A model generated the notes under the pieces. The model was not told where the DNA came from and did not search any database. It saw nothing but the letters and a program-made list of their open reading frames with translations. A program made the translations under genes and the position numbers. From NCBI RefSeq assembly GCF_018130825.1, contig NZ_JAFCJS010000005.1, forward strand, positions 186,001 to 250,000: 64,000 bases of DNA, given 5' to 3'. The stretch comes from Bradyrhizobium liaoningense (lineage in GTDB: Bacteria; Pseudomonadota; Alphaproteobacteria; Rhizobiales; Xanthobacteraceae). Positions 1 through 7,776 of the stretch are shown here, one piece after another (the stretch's first letter is position 1; the number at the start of each line of letters is the position of its first letter).

Positions 1-786
1 GTCGAGGGTCGAGAACAGCTGCGTCTGGTAGTCGACCGAGCGGATGTAGAGGAAGCTGACGATATCCCGGGGACTTGCGAAGTTCAGCAGCTCGGTCGTC
101 GGCTCGATGTTGATCACGCGCTTTGGCCTTGCCGCGATGATGTTGTCCACGACCTTTCGCACGTCATAGGGGATCTGCTCGATGCAGAAATAGGTGAAGA
201 CGACCTTGTCTTTGATGGCGGAATAGTTCGGGTCGGTGCCGTCGGTCAGGTCGATCCTGTCGAGCGAGATCCGGTCCGACAGGCCATAATGAGCGGCGAT
301 TTCGCGACCGGCTGCGATGCCGTTCGGCGCGATGTCGAAGCCGCGCAGCCGCCAATCGGGATGATTGAGGTGGAGCGACAGCAGATTGACGCCGCAGCCC
401 GCACCGAGCTCGATGATCTCCGTGGCGTCCCCCGTGTACCGGGCGAGCAGTTCGCCGAGGGCCCTCGCGCGATAGCGATAGTAGTCGTCGGCGGCGACCC
501 TGCAGATCTGATTGTCGACCTTGCGAAGATCACTCGCAGAATTCCTGGGGGCGATGAAGTCGACGATGCTTGCGGATCTCGTCCAGCTTTTTTCCGACAG
601 CGTTCGCTGCCAATGCAACAGGTTGTACTCGGAATCCACGACATCGGCAGTGCGCTTCACGCGGCGCATGGCGAGGCGGCCGATGCTCTTTGCCGCGTCG
701 AGCGCATAAGTCGCCGCCTTATCCGACAACGAGGCCGGAGCGAAATCTGTGGGGACGGCTTTCGTGTCTGTCGCGCGGATGTTCAT
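1..786 (-). CDS. Class I SAM-dependent methyltransferase, 3' end cut by window edge
   Basis: A minus-strand reading frame with an ATG at 786-784 stays open to base 1, so 262 residues are visible and the C-terminus lies outside the window. Residues 126-132 read ELGAGCG, the glycine-rich SAM-binding motif I, preceded by a YYRYRARAL segment and followed by an NLLSLHLNHPDWRLRGFDI-like second strand with an acidic residue. The fold is therefore a Rossmann class I methyltransferase. The start codon directly abuts the stop codon of the flippase gene upstream (787-789), so the two are probably co-transcribed and translationally coupled. The neighbours suggest a sugar or glycan O-methyltransferase, but the substrate is inference. 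The opposite strand has a long frame over the same stretch that has no recognisable domain. Confidence 0.8.
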   Translation of the reverse strand, partial: MNIRATDTKAVPTDFAPASLSDKAATYALDAAKSIGRLAMRRVKRTADVVDSEYNLLHWQRTLSEKSWTRSASIVDFIAPRNSASDLRKVDNQICRVAADDYYRYRARALGELLARYTGDATEIIELGAGCGVNLLSLHLNHPDWRLRGFDIAPNGIAAGREIAAHYGLSDRISLDRIDLTDGTDPNYSAIKDKVVFTYFCIEQIPYDVRKVVDNIIAARPKRVINIEPTTELLNFASPRDIVSFLYIRSVDYQTQLFSTLD

Positions 787-2310
787 TCAACTGCTTTTGG
801 ATGTCAGTCCCATCAATTGTCCGACCGCCGGAAATACCGTCCGGTGCCGCTTGTCGAGTACCAGGAAGTATTGGAGCACCCAGGTGATCAGGCAGAAAAC
901 CATGGAACAGAGCGCGAGCTTTAGCACGCTGTCAAAGCGAATGTAACCTGCAATTGTCGCTAGAAAAATGCTTGCCAACACCAGGATAGCGAACTGGGTT
1001 CCAAGCACCTTGATGAAGCGCTTGCGGTCGAGTGCGAGTGCGCTGCGCAATTCTTCCAGCTGCCAGGGCAGGACCGCGATGCTGCCGACGACCTGGCCGA
1101 GGATCAGCGCACGTTCCGCGAACAGATGCAATGTCGCGGCGGAGACCGCCGCCCAGATCAGGAGCTGAATGGCCATCAGCTTGTTGAGCCGGGCCTGCAC
1201 CTCGGGTCGGGTCAGGAAGATCAGGCTCCCGATCGCCACGTATTGCGCGCAGATCGGAACCAGGAAGCTCAGGCCCATCCAGAACGCATACGGCGCCAGC
1301 AGGGAACCGATCCAGATGTTCATGATCTCGGGCGAAAGGATCGCGGTTGCGGCAAGCGGCGGCACCACGAACATCGGCATCATGACGAGGCCGAGGTCGC
1401 CGAGGCGCTGGAACGATCCCACGCTGCCGCGCTCATCGAGGCGGCTGGCAACGGGAAGCAGTGCGGAGGTCAGAAGGCTGACAACGACCTTGGAGACCCG
1501 GGACAATCGGACCAGTGCATCGTAGGTGCCGACAGCCTTGGGCCCGAACAGCAAGCCGATCAGGAACGGCTGGAGTGGACCGGAAATGCTGCCCAGCAGC
1601 TTGCCCTGGAGGAGCAGCGCGCACCGATGCAGAATGTCCTGGCGGATGTCGCGCGTCCAAGGCAGCAGCCGCACGTGCTTGTACCGCAGGGCGACGAACG
1701 CGGCGATTCCGATGACGACGGCGCGGGCCACCAGCGTGGCGAGATAGATGTAAGCGACCACTTCAAAGCCTGTCGCCATCGAGGCGGCCGCAAATGTCAG
1801 TCCGACATAGCCCGCCGTCGAGGTGACCTCCGCGACGCGAAGCAGGTTGTAGCGCTCGAAGCCCTTGATAATGCCTTCCCATACCAGCGCCGGAACAAAG
1901 ATCAGGTTCGCGAGCGCCGTGTAATGCATGATCCGGCTGAACGCCTCCAGATGCGGGGCATCGACCTTCATGACGATGACGAGCAAGGGCGTCGCCAGCC
2001 AGATCGCCGCGCTCAGGGCCAAAGCGAGCGCGATCGAGACCACTCCCAGGAAAGCGATCTGGCGACTCGCCTGCGTCCAATTGCGGTGCTCGCGCGCGCG
2101 CGCGACGACCTGCGTGGCAACCTCGGACAGACCGAGATCCAGGACCGCCATCATGCCGCTGGGCAGCAGCAATCGCGAGATGACGATCAGGCCGAACTCG
2201 GTCACGCCCCAGGTCTGGATGATCAGCGGGATGACCAGAAGGCCAAGCAACGCGGCCACGCCGAAGGCAAACGCCGAAATCACCGTATTCTGGATCAGGC
2301 GCTTGATCAT
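787..2310 (-). CDS. Wzx-type polysaccharide/oligosaccharide flippase (MOP superfamily)
   Basis: This 507-residue, strongly hydrophobic protein begins with a charged KRLIQNT stretch followed by helices, and shows about 12-14 predicted membrane segments to its end. This is the size and layout of MOP/MATE-superfamily flippases that move undecaprenyl-linked repeat units across the inner membrane. No signal peptide or soluble domain is seen. It sits in the minus-strand run downstream of the legionaminic-acid-type genes: the SDR gene stops at 2321, only 10 bases before this start, and the methyltransferase follows immediately. Context supports export of a glycan carrying the sugar made by the cluster. 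A lipid-linked teichuronic-type exporter of the same superfamily cannot be excluded. Confidence 0.8.
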   Translation of the reverse strand: MIKRLIQNTVISAFAFGVAALLGLLVIPLIIQTWGVTEFGLIVISRLLLPSGMMAVLDLGLSEVATQVVARAREHRNWTQASRQIAFLGVVSIALALALSAAIWLATPLLVIVMKVDAPHLEAFSRIMHYTALANLIFVPALVWEGIIKGFERYNLLRVAEVTSTAGYVGLTFAAASMATGFEVVAYIYLATLVARAVVIGIAAFVALRYKHVRLLPWTRDIRQDILHRCALLLQGKLLGSISGPLQPFLIGLLFGPKAVGTYDALVRLSRVSKVVVSLLTSALLPVASRLDERGSVGSFQRLGDLGLVMMPMFVVPPLAATAILSPEIMNIWIGSLLAPYAFWMGLSFLVPICAQYVAIGSLIFLTRPEVQARLNKLMAIQLLIWAAVSAATLHLFAERALILGQVVGSIAVLPWQLEELRSALALDRKRFIKVLGTQFAILVLASIFLATIAGYIRFDSVLKLALCSMVFCLITWVLQYFLVLDKRHRTVFPAVGQLMGLTSKSS

Positions 2311-2320
2311 TGGCGTTTCG

Positions 2321-3142
2321 CTACCATGCGCTCAGCCCGCCATCGATCGCGATGTTCTGGCCGGTCACGTAGGATGCCGCATCGGACACCAGGAACAGCA
2401 TCGCGCCGACCATCTCGTCGGCACGGGCCATGCGGCCGAGCGGAATGCGGGCGCCGTAACGCTGCTTGAAGGTTTCGTTCTGTCCGCTCTCGACGCCGCC
2501 CGGCGTCAGCGTGTTGACGCGAACGCCTTTCGCCGCCCAATAGGTCGCGAGGTGCTTGGTCAGGCCGATGACGCCGGCCTTGGACGCGGTGTAGACCGCG
2601 GGCGTGTTGATGGCGCGGCCGAGATATTCGGAGCCTTCGTAGATGCGCTGGTCCGGGGCCATCAGTCCGTAGATCGAGGCGGTCTGCACGATGGCGCCAT
2701 AGCCGCGCTCGGCCATCCGGCCGCCGAACACCTGTGCGACGTTGAACATGCCGTCGAGATTGACCGCCATGATCTCCCGCCAGGTGTCCTGCGAGAATGT
2801 CTCGACGGGGGCAAAGAAGGCGTCGAGGTCGCGGGCCTTGCTCGCGGCGTTGTTGAGCAGGATCGAGACCTGTCCGAGGTCGGCTTCGAGCGCATCGGCC
2901 GTGGCGCGCACGGAGCTGGGCTGGGTGATGTCGCAGCCATAGCCTTTGGCGCAGATAGAGTGGCGCGAGGCGAGGTCGGCGGCCGCAGCATCGGTTGCGG
3001 CCTGATCGAGATCGACGATCGCGACATTGGCGCCGAACTCGGCGAGGCCGTCTGCGAAGCGACGCCCGAGAATGCCGCATCCGCCGGTCACCACGGCGGT
3101 GCGGCCGGTCAGGTCGAACAGAGCCTTGAAGCTCGTGGTCAT
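2321..3142 (-). CDS. SDR-family oxidoreductase (PtmA-like, nonulosonate cluster)
   Basis: This is a classical short-chain dehydrogenase of 273 residues. TGGCGILG at 19-26 is the dinucleotide-binding turn, NNAA lies at 97-100, Ser156 is catalytic, and YTASK with Tyr184 and Lys188 is the active-site pair. The C-terminus reads VTGQN followed by DGG, typical of the family. It lies immediately downstream of the CMP-sugar synthetase gene. Campylobacter legionaminic-acid loci carry a similar SDR named PtmA whose exact step is not settled. A second protein with the same distinctive APDQR-Y segment and C-terminal W lies at 23548-24387 in the other ulosonate operon, so the pair probably performs matching redox steps in two pathways. 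The function beyond sugar oxidoreductase is inference. Confidence 0.8.
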   Translation of the reverse strand: MTTSFKALFDLTGRTAVVTGGCGILGRRFADGLAEFGANVAIVDLDQAATDAAAADLASRHSICAKGYGCDITQPSSVRATADALEADLGQVSILLNNAASKARDLDAFFAPVETFSQDTWREIMAVNLDGMFNVAQVFGGRMAERGYGAIVQTASIYGLMAPDQRIYEGSEYLGRAINTPAVYTASKAGVIGLTKHLATYWAAKGVRVNTLTPGGVESGQNETFKQRYGARIPLGRMARADEMVGAMLFLVSDAASYVTGQNIAIDGGLSAW

Positions 3143-3155
3143 CGCTTAAGCTCCC

Positions 3156-3857
3156 TCAGGCCGCCAGTCGCTGGCGCAGCAACAGTTCCACCAGCGCGAA
3201 ATCGAGATCGGAATCGATGTCGATCGAACGCTCCTCGGGCATCTCGAACAGACGCGTGTCCGGATAGAAGACTGCGGGCTGCTCCAGGAACGGCGCGACG
3301 CGCCAGACATAGATCGAGGCGTTCATGTCGAAGCAGCGCGGCGCATCCTGCCGGCGCGTGATCGGAGGATTGGCGGATTTGGAGAGCCCGACGCTGCCGT
3401 CGGTGCGCTGCTCGACCAGGTTGAAATAGGGCGAGCGCCGCGCCGGCGCTCCGGTGATGACGTTGCGGGCGCCGCTCTCGCGCAGCAAGGCCACCGCGCC
3501 GGTGATGTCGGAGGCGAGCCGGAGCGGCGAGGTGACGTCGAGATCGACGAAGATCTCCGGCGTCGTGCCGGTTCGCGCGATGGCCTGCTCGAGACAATGA
3601 CGGATCGCCGGCAGCTTCGGCGCGGTATCTGTCGCCATCTCGTCCGGACGCTTGACCGCGATGTCGGCGCCGGCCTTCAGCGCCGCCTCGAGCAGAGCGT
3701 CCGAATCGCTGCTGAAGGCGATCGCATCGAACAGGCCGGTCTCGCGTGCCTGCGCGATGCTCCAGGCGAGCACGGGCTTGCCGAGCAGATCGCGCGCATT
3801 CTTGCCGACGACCCCCTTCGAGCCGCCTCGCGCGCAGATAGTGCAGAGGAGGCTCAT
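3156..3857 (-). CDS. legF: CMP-legionaminate/acylneuraminate cytidylyltransferase (LegF-type)
   Basis: This 233-residue protein has the family signature ARGGSKG at residues 9-15, with a conserved Lys at 19, near the N-terminus, then the DVTSPLR segment that lines the sugar pocket. The family uses CTP to activate a nonulosonic acid to CMP-sugar. The frame is open upstream, but the start is set at the ATG overlapping the preceding gene's stop as ATGA (3854-3857). The clustering with LegB/C/G/I-type enzymes favours CMP-legionaminic acid over CMP-sialic acid. A second, distinct paralogue lies at 26762-27451. Activity is known for the family; substrate specificity is inferred from neighbours. Confidence 0.85.
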   Translation of the reverse strand: MSLLCTICARGGSKGVVGKNARDLLGKPVLAWSIAQARETGLFDAIAFSSDSDALLEAALKAGADIAVKRPDEMATDTAPKLPAIRHCLEQAIARTGTTPEIFVDLDVTSPLRLASDITGAVALLRESGARNVITGAPARRSPYFNLVEQRTDGSVGLSKSANPPITRRQDAPRCFDMNASIYVWRVAPFLEQPAVFYPDTRLFEMPEERSIDIDSDLDFALVELLLRQRLAA

Positions 3858-4762
3858 GGCGATATCCAGGTCTTGCTGCGCAGCGCGCGCTCGCTGGCGT
3901 CGATCAAATGCACGACGCCGAGCGCCTCGGGCAGGGAGCAGGCCGGTCTCGCGCCCCGCATCGCCGCGACATGCATGTCGCGATAACTCTGGTCGCGATC
4001 GCTGGCGATGTCCGTTGCCTTGCCGTTGACGGTCAGGCGGCTGCCGACGAGATCGGCCTCGATGGTGTCGTCGTCGACATTGACGCGGATGCGGCGGATG
4101 CCCTGGCGGTCGAGATAATCCATGTGGACGTGGACGGACGGCGCGCGCTGCATGTCGAGCAGCAGGTCGAGATGGTCGTCGACATCGATGTCGCGCGCGC
4201 CGGACGCACCACCGAGCGCTGCGACGCGGTGCCACGGCCCGAACAGCCAGAGCAGATAGTCCAGCTCGTGGCTGAGATCTCTCAGCACGCCGCCGCCGGC
4301 GTCCGTTGTGGCGGATGCGGTGGTGCGATGGTCGCGGCCGGGCCGCCAGTCCCTGATGTCCTGCCCGACATAGGCGGCGACCGTGATCGCCTCGCGCCCG
4401 CGCATTTGCTCGACGAGAGCCGTAATGACCGGATGGAAGCGCAGATTGTATCCGACGCTGACATGGGCGAACGGATATTTCGGCGGCGCCGCCGCCGTCG
4501 CAAACAGCGGCTTCTCGACCAGGACCGCGCCGCGGAAGCCGGCCTGCGCGAGCGCCTGCAGGTCGTCGGCATGACGTGCGGTTTCGGTGGCAATCACCGC
4601 GTAGTCCGGATGCGCACCCGCGACGGCCTGCGCTATCGATGCATAGTCGCCGCCGTCACGGCGGCTTACGGTCGCGACCTCAAGGCCGAGCTCGCGCAGG
4701 ATCCGCGCATGCCTTGTGCCGATCGAGCCGAGACCGATCACGACCGCTTTTGTCGAGGTCAC
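3854..4762 (-). CDS. Gfo/Idh/MocA-family oxidoreductase
   Basis: This 302-residue protein has an N-terminal Rossmann fold with GLGSIG at residues 10-15 and the family marker EKP at 83-85. A C-terminal half rich in beta structure (HVHMDYLDRQ) is typical of sugar dehydrogenases of this family. It overlaps LegF by four bases and is itself overlapped by the guanylyltransferase gene upstream (4759-4762), so the three genes are tightly coupled. Campylobacter ptm loci also pair oxidoreductases with PtmE, and their role in supplying or modifying the amino sugar is uncertain. It could alternatively modify the finished nonulosonate. NAD(P) dependence is inferred from family. Confidence 0.8.
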   Translation of the reverse strand: MTSTKAVVIGLGSIGTRHARILRELGLEVATVSRRDGGDYASIAQAVAGAHPDYAVIATETARHADDLQALAQAGFRGAVLVEKPLFATAAAPPKYPFAHVSVGYNLRFHPVITALVEQMRGREAITVAAYVGQDIRDWRPGRDHRTTASATTDAGGGVLRDLSHELDYLLWLFGPWHRVAALGGASGARDIDVDDHLDLLLDMQRAPSVHVHMDYLDRQGIRRIRVNVDDDTIEADLVGSRLTVNGKATDIASDRDQSYRDMHVAAMRGARPACSLPEALGVVHLIDASERALRSKTWISP

Positions 4763-5808
4763 GGGAAGACCTCATGAAACTCCGCATGCGCCTGCTCGAA
4801 ATCCTCGAGGCGGCCGATGTCGAGCCAGTATTCGCGGATCGGATAGACCGCGACGCGTCCCTCGTCGGCGATCACCCGCTCCAGCACGGTCGGCATGTCG
4901 ATCTTGACGCCGGGGGCGACGTGGCGGAAGACGGAGCTTCCAATCACGTAGATGCCCGCGCTGACGAACCAGCTCTCGGTCGGCTTCTCGCGAATGGTCT
5001 GGAGAAAGCCCTCGGACGTGGAAACCACGCCATAGGGGACGTGCACCTTGTGCTCGCGGACGGCCATCGTCGCTTCCGCCGGCGTTCCGTTGTGGAAGTC
5101 GAGAAGCGCGCCGTAGTTGATCGTGGTGAGGATGTCGCCGTTGGTGACGATCATCGGCAGATCAGGCGGCGTCGGAAACAGCCCGAGCGCACCGGCGGTG
5201 CCCAGGCGTTCGGTCTCGTGCACGTATTGGATATTGGCGCCGAAGGCGGCGCCGTCGCCAAAGTGGCCCTTGATCGTCTCGGCCTTGTAGTTGACCGAGA
5301 TGTAGATGTTGGAAAAACCCTGCTGCACCACGTTGCGGACGATCGTCTCGAGCAGGGGCCTGCCGCCGACATTGAGCATGGGCTTCGGGACGTCGCGCGT
5401 CAGCGCGCCCAGGCGCTCGCCGAGTCCGCCGGCCATGATCAGGACCGGATTGGCGTAGTGGCGCGGCTCGAGCAGCTCATCGAGCGTCTCCACCACGACC
5501 AGATGGCCGCCTTCGTCGACAAGCGGGAGCTGCTTGATCGACTTGTGCCGCATCAGATGCAGGCGGTCGTCGCGGGATAGCGTCGCCGGAGCCGACACCG
5601 GCACGCGGTTCATGATGTCGGTGGCAAGCCCGGTGAGCGGGATGCCGCGCAGCAGCCCGCGCCTGACGTCGCCGTCGGTGACCACGCCGAGCAGGCGGTT
5701 CTGGTCGTCGAGTACCAGCGCAATCTGGATGCTGCCGCTCTCGATCGCGGCAATGGCCTCGCCCACGGTCGCCTGCGTTCCAACGACGGCCTTACGCCAG
5801 GATTTCAT
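4759..5808 (-). CDS. ptmE: CBS-domain sugar-1-phosphate guanylyltransferase (PtmE-type)
   Basis: This 349-residue protein has two domains. Residues 1 to about 115 are a CBS pair (VVTDGDVRRGL, then the LPLVDEG repeat). From about residue 121 there is a nucleotidyltransferase with MAGGLGERLG at 125-134 and PKPML at 141-145. The same architecture is known in PtmE, which makes GDP-glucosamine from glucosamine-1-phosphate to open the GDP-linked legionaminic acid pathway. All other enzymes of that route are in the same cluster. An in-frame ATG lies 14 codons upstream at 5850, but the chosen one at 5808 is followed at once by the conserved KSWRKAVV start. CBS pairs often sense nucleotides, which suggests allosteric control. 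Substrate assignment is by architecture and context. Confidence 0.8.
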   Translation of the reverse strand: MKSWRKAVVGTQATVGEAIAAIESGSIQIALVLDDQNRLLGVVTDGDVRRGLLRGIPLTGLATDIMNRVPVSAPATLSRDDRLHLMRHKSIKQLPLVDEGGHLVVVETLDELLEPRHYANPVLIMAGGLGERLGALTRDVPKPMLNVGGRPLLETIVRNVVQQGFSNIYISVNYKAETIKGHFGDGAAFGANIQYVHETERLGTAGALGLFPTPPDLPMIVTNGDILTTINYGALLDFHNGTPAEATMAVREHKVHVPYGVVSTSEGFLQTIREKPTESWFVSAGIYVIGSSVFRHVAPGVKIDMPTVLERVIADEGRVAVYPIREYWLDIGRLEDFEQAHAEFHEVFP

Positions 5809-6007
5809 GGCAATCTGCCTCGTATACGCCAGATATTGGGGGCCGCCCACGGCTGAGCCTGCTATATCGCGGCTGCGAGAGGCGGCGTCAACCCCGCCAG
5901 GCGATCCTGCGTTGTCCTTGTTAATTCTCGCGTTTTCAGGCCCGATCCGGCAGTTTGAAGTGCCATGGCCCGGTCGCTAAGATCGAGACGCGCTTAAGGG
6001 AATCACG

Positions 6008-6619
6008 ATGGACGATCTGATCATCATTGGCGGCGGCGAGCATGCCTTCATGGTCTATGAGGCGGCGCTCCTGTCGGGCCAGTTCAACGTCGTCGGTTTC
6101 CTCGATCGCCAGCCGGGAACGCTGGGGGATGCGCGCTATCTCGGAACCGACGATGTTGCGCCGAACTATCCGGATGCCGCCTTCGTGGTCGGGATCGGAA
6201 CGATGCAGGCGGGGCCCGCGCGTCGCCAGATGATCGGGCGGCTGCAGCTGAAGCGCTGGGCGTCCGTAATTCATCCGCGCGCGTTCGTCTCGCCGTCGGC
6301 CACGATCGGGGCGGGCAGCGTCATCATGCCCGGCGCGATCGTCAATGCGCGGAGCATGATCGGGCATCACTGCATCATCAATTCGGCCGCAGTCGTCGAG
6401 CACGACGTGCGCGTCGGGCACTACACGCATCTGTCGCCGGGAACGGTGGTCGGCGGCGGCGCAGAGATCGGCGACAATTGCTTTGTCGGGCTCGGCAGCC
6501 GCGTCCGCGATCATATTTCCATCGGCAACGATACGCTGGTGGCGATGGGTTCTGTCGTCACGGGTTCATGGCCGCCCGGCTCCGTGCTGCGCGGGGTTCC
6601 CGCAAAGCCTCGCCGCTAG
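6008..6619 (+). CDS. legH: NeuD/PglD-family sugar O/N-acetyltransferase (LegH-type candidate)
   Basis: This 203-residue protein has the two-part layout of the NeuD/PglD family. An N-terminal PglD-like Rossmann subdomain starts with DLIIIGGGEHA, and a C-terminal left-handed beta helix is built from hexapeptide repeats (IGAGSVIMPGAIV, IGDNCFVG). It ends with a GVPAKPRR tail. The expected reaction is acetyl-CoA-dependent acetylation of an amino sugar or nonulosonic acid. In the legionaminic route the 4-amino group made by LegC is acetylated by LegH, and this is the only acetyltransferase in the first cluster. It is the only gene of the cluster on the plus strand, divergent from the guanylyltransferase and convergent with LegI. 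An AAGGGA ribosome site precedes the ATG. O-acetylation of the finished sugar is the main alternative. Confidence 0.75.
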   Translation: MDDLIIIGGGEHAFMVYEAALLSGQFNVVGFLDRQPGTLGDARYLGTDDVAPNYPDAAFVVGIGTMQAGPARRQMIGRLQLKRWASVIHPRAFVSPSATIGAGSVIMPGAIVNARSMIGHHCIINSAAVVEHDVRVGHYTHLSPGTVVGGGAEIGDNCFVGLGSRVRDHISIGNDTLVAMGSVVTGSWPPGSVLRGVPAKPRR

Positions 6620-6667
6620 AGCATGATCCGGAAAAGTGCGCAGCGGTTTTCCGAAAAGATCATGCTC
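6619..6667. repeat. Dispersed palindromic repeat between convergent genes
   Basis: A 10-base arm GAGCATGATC at 6619-6628 is matched by GATCATGCTC at 6658-6667. An inner pair CGGAAAA (6629-6635) and TTTTCCG (6647-6653) closes most of the stem. It starts at the last base of the acetyltransferase stop codon. Elements of this form are scattered through Bradyrhizobium-type genomes; that statement is from general knowledge, and only one copy occurs here. Confidence 0.75.
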
Positions 6668-6680
6668 AAACAAGCAGCCC

Positions 6681-6707
6681 AAAGCGCGATGCATTCCATC
6701 GCGCTTT
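6681..6707. terminator. Hairpin between convergent legH and legI, candidate bidirectional terminator
   Basis: A perfect 11-base stem, AAAGCGCGATG (6681-6691) with CATCGCGCTTT (6697-6707), encloses a 5-base loop. The stem is A-rich on one side and T-rich on the other in both directions, as expected for a bidirectional terminator. It overlaps the stop codon of legI (6706-6708). No long T tract follows, so intrinsic termination is only a candidate role. Confidence 0.5.
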
Positions 6708-7776
6708 AGACCGGATCGTCGGGTTCGAGCGCCCGCGGCGCCGCGGTTCCGATCAGGGACCAATACTCGATCGGCGGCCGCCCCGCGCCCGGCCGCTTGG
6801 CGGTGATATCGGCCGGGCCGATGATCTCGCCGGCCTTCAGTGCGCGCGCCGCCACGATGCTCTTGCGCGCCACCGGCACATTCCTGACCTCGGACTCTTT
6901 CGGCGTCTTCACGCCATCGCCGAGCGCGGCCTCGACGTTGCGGATGGCGCTGACCATCCGCTTGAAATCGTCGGGCTCGAGCGAGGCCGCGTGGTCGGGA
7001 CCGGGCGCATTGCGATCGAGCGTCAGGTGCTTCTCGATGACCGTTGCGCCGAGCGCAACCGCGGCGACTGAAATCTCGAAGCCGTCGGTGTGATCGGAAT
7101 AACCGACCGGAAGCTGAAAGGCGGATCGCATCGTCGCCATCGCAGCGAGATTCACATCGGTGATCGGGCAGGGATATTCGGTCGTGCAATGCAGCAGGCT
7201 GACGTGCCGCGCGAGCGCGGCACGTGCCGCCGGATCGCGCCATGCCGCGCGGAACGAGGCGATGCCGGCAGGATCGTTACGCTGCGCGTAGCCATGGGTC
7301 AATACGCCCAGCGCTTCCTCGATCTCGCTGAGGGTCGCCATGCCCGTCGACAGGATCAGCGTCGCGCCGGCCCGCGCTGCCGCGTGCAGCAGCGGTGCAT
7401 TGGTGAGATCGCCCGATCCGATCTTGATGCGCGGCAGCTTCAGCGACAGCAGGAAGCCGAGCGAGGCGTCATCGAACGGCGTCGACAGGAATTCGATGCC
7501 GCGTTCGGCGGCGCGCGCGATCAGCGTGTGGTGAGCGGCCTGCGGCAGTTCCAGCCGCTCCAGCATGGCGAGCTGGCTCTCTTCGGCGTCCGTCGTCCGC
7601 TGCTGGTAGTCGGCCTTCTTCGCGGCTCCACCGGCCAGCGCCTTCGCATTGAAGGTCTGGAACTTGACGATGTCGGCGCCGGCATCGGCTGCCGCATCGA
7701 CGAGCGCCAGTGCCTTGTCCAGGCTGCCGTCGTGATTGACGCCGGCTTCCGCGATGATCAGCGTGTGCGTCGTCAT
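6706..7776 (-). CDS. legI: N-acetylneuraminate/legionaminate synthase (NeuB family)
   Basis: This 356-residue protein is of normal length for NeuB-family synthases. It opens with LIIAEAGVNHDGS, carries KFQTF in the TIM barrel, HCTTEYP, VGYSDHT and EKHLTLDR, and ends in a SAF (antifreeze-like) domain of about 60 residues (SIVAARALKAGEII). The family condenses phosphoenolpyruvate with an N-acyl hexosamine to give a nonulosonic acid. Here the partner would be 2,4-diacetamido-2,4,6-trideoxymannose released by the adjacent LegG. The start ATG overlaps the epimerase stop as ATGA at 7773-7776. A paralogue with an extra fused domain lies at 27451-29370. Legionaminate rather than neuraminate is inferred from LegB and LegC. 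Confidence 0.88.
   Translation of the reverse strand: MTTHTLIIAEAGVNHDGSLDKALALVDAAADAGADIVKFQTFNAKALAGGAAKKADYQQRTTDAEESQLAMLERLELPQAAHHTLIARAAERGIEFLSTPFDDASLGFLLSLKLPRIKIGSGDLTNAPLLHAAARAGATLILSTGMATLSEIEEALGVLTHGYAQRNDPAGIASFRAAWRDPAARAALARHVSLLHCTTEYPCPITDVNLAAMATMRSAFQLPVGYSDHTDGFEISVAAVALGATVIEKHLTLDRNAPGPDHAASLEPDDFKRMVSAIRNVEAALGDGVKTPKESEVRNVPVARKSIVAARALKAGEIIGPADITAKRPGAGRPPIEYWSLIGTAAPRALEPDDPV

Noticed and set aside
1126..2469. 447-residue plus-strand frame opposite the flippase
   Set aside because: It is strongly charged with no domain; it is the shadow of hydrophobic flippase codons.
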